Below, piece by piece: positions 33,201-39,850 of a stretch of 39,850 bases of DNA. Within the stretch, counting starts at the first letter, position 1; each line of letters starts with the position of its first letter. The notes under the pieces were generated by a model. The model saw nothing but the letters and a program-made list of their open reading frames with translations. It was not told the origin of the DNA and did no database searches. The position numbers were made by a program, and so were the translations under genes. Origin of the DNA: Ophiothrix spiculata (taxonomy: Eukaryota > Echinodermata > Ophiuroidea > Amphilepidida > Ophiotrichidae); assembly GCA_000969725.1 (NCBI GenBank), contig JXSR01S073495.1. One strand, 5' to 3'.

Positions 33201-34529
33201 TAGATAACAATAAGATAACTTAACTTCCCACCTGGAAATTAACTTGACCATAAGTATATGATTTTTTAGAGACAAATTTAACAGCAAATCGCACAATTTG
33301 CTGAACGGTTTACAAAACATGATTGCGTTAAGTCACAGACACTTGGTTAAATACTAAAACATTGTAACATTCTGTGACTTTCCCAGGGTTCATAACGAAT
33401 TTATCTTTTAATCATTATCTTTAGCTGGAAACAGCAATTTTGTGTTCCATATGGAGACCGTATTTCACATCATGCCTTTGATTGTAATTTGTTTATATAA
33501 ATGAGCTGTCGACAAAAAAAAATGTGATTTTTCTTCAACAATTATCTTCGCTTGATTTCATCATGCATGGTTTCATCGCCAATAATTGAGTATAGTAATC
33601 ATGGCGGGAATCATTGTTATACTGTCAGTTACCAAGGCCGTAGCCGATGAAATAAATCAGGAGTGAATACAAGTCACGTAGTCACACTTTGTGATGTAAA
33701 AAATCATGTGTCTTTCCTTTTTCAAAGACTTTGCTTCTCGTTTCCAGTATTCTCATTTATGTATTTTCTATCATGTTTTATTCTTTTTATCAGCGTCATT
33801 ATATGGGAGAATTTTAATCTAAATTTATTAAAACAACAAATCATAGATATTCAATAATTAAGAGTATGTAAAGCAACTTTTATCATAATAGATCATATTG
33901 AAATGTGTTAAATGTAATCTTGACCATAAAAAGGGAAGTATGAACATTATTGATATCTTATGAAATTTTGATAGGGTTTGGTAGCTCGAAGCATGCTTTT
34001 AGATTGATTCAAAATGTTATTCACGAAAATGTTGGCTATGTTGAAACTTAACATGTTAATGAAGTATATATAAAAAATTCCAAAACACAGAATATTAATG
34101 TGTATATGCAAATCATTTTAACCATTTGTTTTCAACATTCTCACCGACGAGAAGCTTTGCAAAACATAGTTTGGCCTTGTTAAAAATGTACTATTTATGA
34201 TATTAAGTAATTGGATATTTCTTACTATTTTGTATTTGTTATGTCGGTGTTAATATAAACTGACCTAAACGGCAGTATTTCGCAATTCAATTAAACTTTC
34301 CGCTTTTTTCATACCAACAATTTATGAAAAGACGTGACGCAAAATAAAGCCTTGATTATAGTTTTAATAAAGAAATACTAATGATACTTTTTATTGTAAC
34401 CAAATGCTATCAGGTTACGAGTGTATTTTAAATCATTCAAATTATAAACTTTTATTTACTCAAATTATTGCGATAGAAATGTAAATCGCACCTTGCAAGC
34501 ATGACAGAGTGAGCACGATAAGATGGAAA

Positions 34530-35000
34530 CATACATATTCCGTACATCACTGCCAGCATGGCGATATCTACGTCACTACGAGAGGAGATTCCCTCGTGCG
34601 TGGGCGGGAGTTCCCAGGTTTCAAGTGATGATATCATCAGTGTATCGAGAATTCTGTCAACTGAATGTGATTACTCGCCTTACTCGCGTAGGCAATAAGT
34701 ACTTTGGCGCTTATTTATGTACCACGTGAAAGCAAACGCTGGTCTAGGCTGCTGGTTATAAACAGTGGTGTCGAAATGGTGAGTGCGGCAGGCTATTTGA
34801 TTGTATACCGGGGTACACGGTATGATATACATTTAACGGGACATTTAAATTATCTGCCTCTTTGGTCACATAGGAAAACCTATTTTAACGATCTAATACT
34901 AATCTAATGGGAGAACAACGAATTGCCGCCTTATAAAACGCTTGAGGCTCGGCGCTTCCGCTGCCTAGAGTGTTTCCACTTCCCTTTCTGAATGTACTGT
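34530..35000 (+). promoter_or_regulatory. Promoter-like block, unit 3
   Basis: Has TACGTCA (34569-34575), GGAGATTCCC (34584-34593), GGGAGTTCCC (34606-34615), TGATGATATCATCA (34626-34639) and TATAAAA (34932-34938). The one difference in the second kB site (A to G) keeps the GGGRNNYYCC consensus. The distance between the second kB site and the TATA is longer (326 bp start to start, against 264 and 271) because of extra sequence near 34800-34910. Short open frames at 34452-34907 overlap the block and are not conserved. Confidence 0.5.
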
Positions 35001-35174
35001 CCGTCGATGTGGAGACTTGGTTTACACACCACCATTTGGCAATTATTTTTAGCAAGAACATATGAATTGCAGTCATTCATTACTCACGTGTAAAGCAATA
35101 AAGTAGATGATGCAAAGGAAAGGCAACGTATTCAAAGCTTCACTTACGATATTTGTATTTAAATATTACACAGA

Positions 35175-35300
35175 GGCCGCTTCAAAAGTCAACCAGCGGT
35201 TGTCTGACGGTTCTTGTCGGTTTGGGCGATTGGCTATTGCTTATTTCGGTTGGACCGCCCAGAACCGACAGGCAATCGCCGGTTGAGTTTTAAAGCGACC
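35175..35300. mobile_element. 126 bp MITE-like inverted repeat
   Basis: Termini GGCCGCTTCAAAAGTCAACC and GGTTGAGTTTTAAAGCGACC are inverted copies with three mismatches. The interior also pairs (GGCGATTGG with CAATCGCC, GGTTCTTGTCGG with CCAGAACCGAC). No target duplication visible. It abuts the next element. Confidence 0.7.
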
Positions 35301-35302
35301 CC

Positions 35303-35683
35303 TTAGGCCAAAAAAAAAATTGTTTGGTTGCCCTCCACCGACCGACCCTGTTTTTCAGCCCGACCCAAACTTTTTTTTATTGAAAAATAATTTTTTTTTT
35401 CTAAAAAATATGCAGAAAACTACACAAAAAATGTTACATTTGTGCTTTTTTCGATATTCAACCCTCAAAATGTTTAGGATGTCCCAAATCACTACAAGAA
35501 GTCTTTGATTGTTTTGATTTGGATGTCGCGGGGGAAGTTGTGAAGGCTGTAGCGGCCGAACGACCTAAAAATCCATTGAAAAGTATTAAAAAAAAATAAA
35601 AAAAAATAAAAAAATCCCGACCGACCGACCCTCTCTGAAAAAAGCTGTGGAGGGCAACCAAAGAATTTTTTTTTTTGGCCTTA
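35303..35683. mobile_element. 375 bp PIF/Harbinger-type MITE
   Basis: TTA at 35303-35305 and 35681-35683 flanks 35306-35680. Termini are GGCCAAAAAAAAAA and TTTTTTTTTTTGGCC, followed inward by TTTGGTTGCCCTCCAC and its inverse GTGGAGGGCAACCAAAG, then CGACCGACCCT repeats. A 3 bp TTA/TAA target and a GGCC terminus are typical of PIF/Harbinger MITEs. The open frames at 35320-35508 and 35458-35751 fall mostly inside it and are not genes. Confidence 0.85.
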
Positions 35684-37127
35684 TTGTATGAAACAACCCA
35701 CTTCATTACATTAATGAAATAATTTAAGAACAGAGAGATATTCTTTGTCAATGTTTTTAAGTAATTTGAACAATGACATTTGATTTTGATATCGCTGAAA
35801 TAAATGTCTTTGAAAGTAAATCCGGTTGAATGGGTTATTCATGATAAATGAATTAGAATATCATTGAGCCATTTTTAATGTCCTTTTTACGCAATTTGAA
35901 AAATATTAGATGTGATATACTTGTGTATTTATGCCGGTGTTTTCTACTACACTGGTACGGCTGTCTTCACTATTCATAATACCTCTTACAAATTTGAAGG
36001 CACATGAAACCATACCCCTATGTCAGTCAAAAAAATGAGTTTATCTGTGTTTTCCTTTTAATTAAATTGAATAAACCCCATTAATATAAGTTATGAAATC
36101 AATTATTAAAAGTATCTGATGTTAGTTTTACCGTTTTTGTAATGATAATTCGTTGTAAATGTAAATTGTAACTGATAGTATATTATGAGGATGTTAGTTG
36201 GCTAATTTACATGGGGTACTTTTAGGGCACTATTTCAAGGTCGTCACTATAATAACACTTCTTACCCCTTAAAATATAAAAATATAATACAACCATCTAA
36301 CTTGGTCAAATATTCAACTTAGTTAAAAATGCCCTTAAAATGATTAACGTTGGATTTCTGACACTGGTAAAAACCCATTAAAATCATCATCTATAATTTA
36401 ACATTGTGCGACATAGAAACTTTTTTTCATTAAGTTGAAAACATAATTTTGTAATTAACTAAACTTTTTTCTCAAGATTATTTGCTGTAGATTATTAAAG
36501 TAGTTAAATTGAATCCCCTCTTCAGTTTCTTGAACAAAAGTATAATGCTAACCATTTGTTAACAAAGATAGATTAATAGAGGTAATTTAAAGTAGACCGT
36601 TTAAAGATTAAATTTAAAGATATGGAAATGATAATAATCAATATCGAACTGAAATGTAGAAATTAAAAGAGCATGATATTAAAAAAAGATAAAAGTTCTA
36701 AGTTAGAATGTGGACACTTGTTAGAGCATAATTGAATTAATTCTGTCAATACTGCGAACCAGTCATTATTGTCAAACGTTAAGAGTTTTAGATGGAGTCA
36801 AAGAGAATTCTAAATATTCGTAACTTTATTTGCACTCATCTAGAAGTTCGTCTGTTCAGATAATGACAAATTCAGTCAAGTTTTTTGGAGTATCACTTAA
36901 ATCTGTCTTAATATTTTGCCAAAGTCCTTTTTTTATAGATCTGTTGCTACTTTGTAATGCTTTCTGAAGATGAAAAGAAATAGAGGTGGAAGATGTAGTG
37001 AATGATTGGTTGAATAATTTACAGGCCTGATAATTTACATTAATTTTTGATTTACCATATTTGCTTTTAAAACGATTATAAATCTTGGATACACCATTCA
37101 TAATTGATGCACGGTAGTGTAAAGCAT

Positions 37128-37383
37128 ATATGTGATGCTCACCCCGAAAAGGGGGACATTGCGACAGAACACTTTTCGAAAAACTAATGAAAATAGGCAG
37201 CGAAAAATAAGAAAATAATAAGAATTTCCAGCAGATTTTCTGTTGTAAAATGTGATCGCCTTGATCAATTCCAACAAGTATACGTCATTTTAAAGCTTAG
37301 AAAATGTTGTAATAGATGAAATGATAAAATCAAAATTGATATCATCTGCAAAGTCCCTCCTTTCGGGGTGAGCCATCACATAT
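37128..37383 (-). mobile_element. GAAA-hairpin MITE, copy d
   Basis: Complete 248 bp copy at 37132-37379, opposite in orientation to copies b and c. ATAT flanks both sides. Units 1 and 2 show the empty site (AAAGCATTTATGTATGT near 12939 and 21217), differing by only a few bases from the reconstructed pre-insertion site. The minus-strand open frame 37342-37584 enters it from the side. Confidence 0.92.
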
Positions 37384-37494
37384 GTTGGTGTGCTGAAAGA
37401 TAACCCTTTGCACTTTCCTTTCACGTAAGACCATCAAAGCTGGATAAAATGTTACTGATACGGAAGATAAAATTCTCAATCTTCTGACGCTGAC

Positions 37495-37632
37495 ATGTAT
37501 GCTCTGTTGCACACTGGTCTTAACTGCACATCCCAAGAGAGGCGAAGCGTGCAGCGATTTCATCGTCAGTGGTACATCGGACATTCCCTAAAGCTGAAGG
37601 TTGTTGGGATCAAGGTGAGCAGCGATGGATGA
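37495..37632 (+). CDS. Candidate short ORF, unit 3 (45 aa), unrecognised
   Basis: Longest version of the short frame: MYALLHTGLNC, TSQERRSVQRFHR, QWYIGHS, then a basic and hydrophobic tail. It starts at the ATG equivalent to 13059 and 21337. Both indels separating the three copies in the shared part are multiples of three. A donor-like AAG/GTGAGC (37614-37619) is present only here, so an exon boundary within the frame is possible. No signal peptide, domain or family recognised. The opposite strand is also open (37342-37584), and most differences there change residues. A conserved non-coding exon is the main alternative. Confidence 0.2.
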   Translation: MYALLHTGLNCTSQERRSVQRFHRQWYIGHSLKLKVVGIKVSSDG

Positions 37633-37739
37633 CTATAAAAGTGGATTGTCGTGGTGTATCATGGTGTATTTTTGAGCATAAAATGTAGATTGTCGTGGTG
37701 TCATGGTATATTTTCAAGTCAATATTTTCCATGCAACAA

Positions 37740-37970
37740 AATGCAAAAAAAAAAACAACAACATTTTTGCCCCTAAAATTTGCATTCGTGAAATTATGAC
37801 CTTTTTTGCATTTTGGAATTTAGGAACAAATGTCTAGGAAGTGTTTTCTCAAATTTTTGATTTTTACCTTGGTTTTTGAAAAATTGTCAAAAATGGGCCA
37901 AAAATTGCCATTTTTGTGGCAGCGGTGGGATTATGTACATTTTTGGCAAAATATTACGACAGATAGGGTT
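37740..37970. mobile_element. Fragment related to the interior of the 13526-14002 element
   Basis: About 37805-37960 resembles 13780-13925: both have TTAGGAAC, CTCAAATTTTTGATTTTT, a TTTTTGAAA run and CAAAAAT(A/G)GGYCCAAAA-like motifs. No TTAA termini are preserved. It lies where unit 3 has lost the counterpart of about 13220-14965 of unit 1, so it may mark the rearrangement. Confidence 0.55.
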
Positions 37971-37974
37971 AAAA

Positions 37975-38183
37975 CATAGTCGGCCTCCAAACATTTGGTC
38001 GTGACATCAAAATGACGAGTGACTCCATAAAATAACTTCAAAACCGTGTTGAGACCAAATAAAATTTCGCGCTAGATTGCACATGTATTGAATTGCCATA
38101 TACATTGCACCAAATGTTTGTTACCCGTTCATACTTTAAATTCGATGTTTGGTAGGAAAAATTTTGTTTGGAGGCCGACTATG
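37975..38183. mobile_element. 209 bp TIR element
   Basis: Termini CATAGTCGGCCTCCAAACA and TGTTTGGAGGCCGACTATG are perfect inverted copies (19 bp). The inner CCAAATGTTTG near 38110 also resembles the terminus. No clear target duplication. Non-coding. Confidence 0.8.
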
Positions 38184-38395
38184 GTTCGGCCTTATGTGAA
38201 CAGCAAACTCATACACAACAATACGGTTTTACATTATACATCAACAAAACGTATTAACTGCTATTGAGTTGGCTCCCTATAGGAGAATTCAAAGAGACAC
38301 ATTTATATTAACCTTGCACTTTCTATCAATGCAAACATTAAACAATTTGACAAATGAGGGGAATGTCCGGCGTGTGATGATAATTTGTAGTAAAT

Positions 38396-38518
38396 CTTTC
38401 AGGCGCCTATCCTATCCGCTTCTATGAATCTGCATGCTGTGTATCAGTTTTTTTATCTTTCTCTAATCACCTCTTCAAATATATATTTTACAGATGCGCA
38501 ATTAAGCAACTAAATAAA
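38396..38518 (+). other. Putative terminal exon and polyadenylation block, unit 3
   Basis: The acceptor-like TCTTTCAG precedes an open frame starting APILSASMNLHAVYQ (38403-38513). The stop TAA overlaps AATAAA (38513-38518). Of four early codon changes relative to unit 1, two are silent (ATT/ATC, CTA/CTG) and two are conservative (V/M, M/V). Similarity to units 1 and 2 is strong here and fades soon after. Confidence 0.3.
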
Positions 38519-38639
38519 TTCTATTATTATTGATTTAAAAGTACACGTGTATTTCATACTGATAATAGTAGCGTGTGGATTATAGTGATTTTTTAAACCT
38601 CTAAACTTTGATACAATGACTAAGGTATGCTACGTTCAT

Positions 38640-38780
38640 TCAGGGGCGTTCCCATGCCTTTGTTTTTAAGGGGGTGTGGAAGTATTTTGCCGACAACGAA
38701 AATAGAGTAATCGCTAATTTATCCTACCACAAATGCAAAGGGGTTGTCTGAGGGGGTGTGCCCCCTCAGTAGTTTGGGAA
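38640..38780. mobile_element. G-rich repeat fragment
   Basis: CAGGGGCGTTCCCATGCC, AAGGGGGTGTGGAAG and GAGGGGGTGTGCCCCCTC resemble the G-rich strand of transposon-like repeats such as 2323-2648 in style but not in exact sequence. No matching termini; probably a truncated copy. Confidence 0.45.
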
Positions 38781-38789
38781 TTTGGAAAC

Positions 38790-39664
38790 ACTATTTAACG
38801 CAATTTGGTGCATAGTTTTTTGCTAGCTAATGCCTCAAGTAAGCACCTTTTCCCTATCAAATTGTATTGAACAGGGAACAACAACATACGAAGTAGACGT
38901 GGTCAATGAATTCCCGCACTACAGTTGAGCAAAACACCTTTTTCAGTACAGTGTATTTTCGGCCAAAATTCAAAAAAATTATGTATGTTTTAATATTTTC
39001 AAAATACATAGTAAAAATATGAAATCCTGCTAATTTCACGATTATTGGAAAATCAGAAGTAATTAAAAAGAATAATTGAAAATCGCATATCGTCATGTTT
39101 TACCTAACATGAAATCAGTGGCGACACATGGTCAACCAGGTTTACGCCCGAGGACGGCTATAATACATGTTGGGATATGACACTCTGTCATTAAAAGTGA
39201 ATACCACTCATTTGTATTGACACAACAGGACACGCCTGTTGTTAGTGATCAGTGTAGATCAATTATCGCGTCTCATTTTTTAGCTGCTGTGGTTTTTGCA
39301 GTGATACGATATCGGCAAAAAATCTTCCCCTATTTAAAAGCGTTGAAATTTCATTTCGGTCTGATCTCGGGTTTATTTCTAAGTTTATTAGAGTTTTACA
39401 TATTCAATGTTGTTAAATCGGATGCTATTTTAAAGAGGACTAACTAGAGATTATAAATGTTTAAGAATTATTATTCAAATACCTTTAAATAATTGGAAAA
39501 TTATTTTTTTCTGTCTAAAAAAAGGAAATAATATCAAATGTAGAAGGTTCGCATATGACAATGACCGTATTTTGAAGAGGAATCTTAAAATGTCAACTTC
39601 AAATCATATTGATAAAGTTAGGCTCTAGAAATCCCAATGTTTTGTACCTTTCCACAAGACGCAA
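38790..39664. other. Unassigned stretch near window end
   Basis: Holds open frames at 38857-39096 (minus) and 39217-39447 (plus, 76 codons); neither has a recognised motif or a second copy. The plus frame has a hydrophobic tract (FGLISGLFLSLLEFYIF), common by chance in T-rich DNA. No gene called. Confidence 0.45.
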
Positions 39665-39850
39665 CACTCTTAGAAAGCAAGGATCAAATATGAGACAAAA
39701 AGGATCAATTTTGATCCTTTTTTGGTATCAAATATGAGCTTATCCTTTAAGGATAAAAGTGATCCCAAGAAAAGGATCAAAATGCTTGATCCGAAAAAAG
39801 GATCAAATATTTCTTATAAAAAGATCTGCCTAAAAATATATCACTGGAGT
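39665..39850. mobile_element. MITE-like element with GGATCA repeats (cut by window end)
   Basis: Starts CACTCTTAG, like the TA-target MITE at 24035, and then alternates GGATCAA with its inverse TTGATCC at least seven times. The right terminus is not seen before the window ends. It appears to share the architecture of the 24035 element, a CACTCTTA end plus a self-complementary motif array, with a different motif. Confidence 0.6.

Larger units (their letters stand above)
33405..38610 (+). repeat. Large duplicated unit, copy 3 (shorter, diverged)
   Basis: Recognisable from TTAGCTGGAAACAGCAA (33420) to about 38610. It is more diverged than units 1 and 2 are from each other, so it split earlier. 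The counterpart of about 13220-14965 of unit 1 is missing and replaced by other sequence (37740-38190); everything after about 15350 of unit 1 is also missing. It carries its own insertions at 35175-35300, 35306-35680 and 37132-37379. The promoter-like block, short ORF and terminal block are all retained. Confidence 0.85.

Noticed and set aside
35320..35751. Two open frames around the poly-A/poly-T tracts
   Set aside because: They lie mostly inside the TTA-flanked MITE and consist mostly of low-complexity residues.
39217..39447. 76-codon frame with a hydrophobic stretch suggesting a membrane protein
   Set aside because: T-rich DNA gives hydrophobic translations by chance, and no motif, second copy or expression signal supports it.

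Overview
This window looks like AT-rich intergenic or intronic DNA from an animal. The signs are the low GC content, many short non-autonomous DNA transposons, tRNA-like relics and long duplicated tracts without long open frames. Some terminal-repeat families resemble elements I associate with marine invertebrates, so a hemichordate, echinoderm or similar genome is plausible, but the sequence does not prove this. I found no confident protein-coding gene; the longest open frame is about 100 codons.

The main organisation is segmental duplication in direct orientation. Segment A occurs twice (about 107-2312 and 3921-5640). A larger unit occurs three times: unit 1 at about 8917-18217, unit 2 at about 18218-27785 (head-to-tail with unit 1), and a shorter, more diverged unit 3 at about 33405-38610. 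Units 1 and 3 are each preceded by a related leader block D (6580-7260 and 32485-33200). Most large length differences between copies come from insertions present in one copy and absent from the sister copy. The empty sister sites show the target-site duplications directly.

Elements found this way are: a roughly 250 bp MITE whose terminal repeats contain a CCCC-GAAA-GGGG hairpin (three complete copies, one copy cut by the window edge, one lone end); two TTAA elements (13526-14002, 26340-26839); a TA element (24035-24252); a 9-bp-TSD element (12386-12903); a foldback element with 154 bp arms (11388-11761); and a second foldback (17806-18011). Other transposon-like units lie at 2323-2648, 5881-6016, 7429-8527, 28182-28967, 35175-35300, 35306-35680, 37975-38183 and 39665-39850.

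Each large unit keeps the same three landmarks in the same order. First is a promoter-like block with two Rel/NF-kB-like sites, a CRE-like half site, a perfect 14 bp palindrome and a TATA box. About 1.7-2.7 kb downstream of the TATA is a short open frame starting MSALLHTGLNC or MYALLHTGLNC. Last is a block with a splice-acceptor-like sequence, a short open frame and AATAAA signals, about 3.5-5 kb from the TATA box. I propose, as inference only, that these are three copies of an unrecognised transcription unit (lncRNA or small-peptide gene) under kB-type control.

A 50-N gap at 28645-28694 is flanked by the same 77 bp on both sides. It is probably two unmerged overlapping contigs rather than a real tandem repeat.
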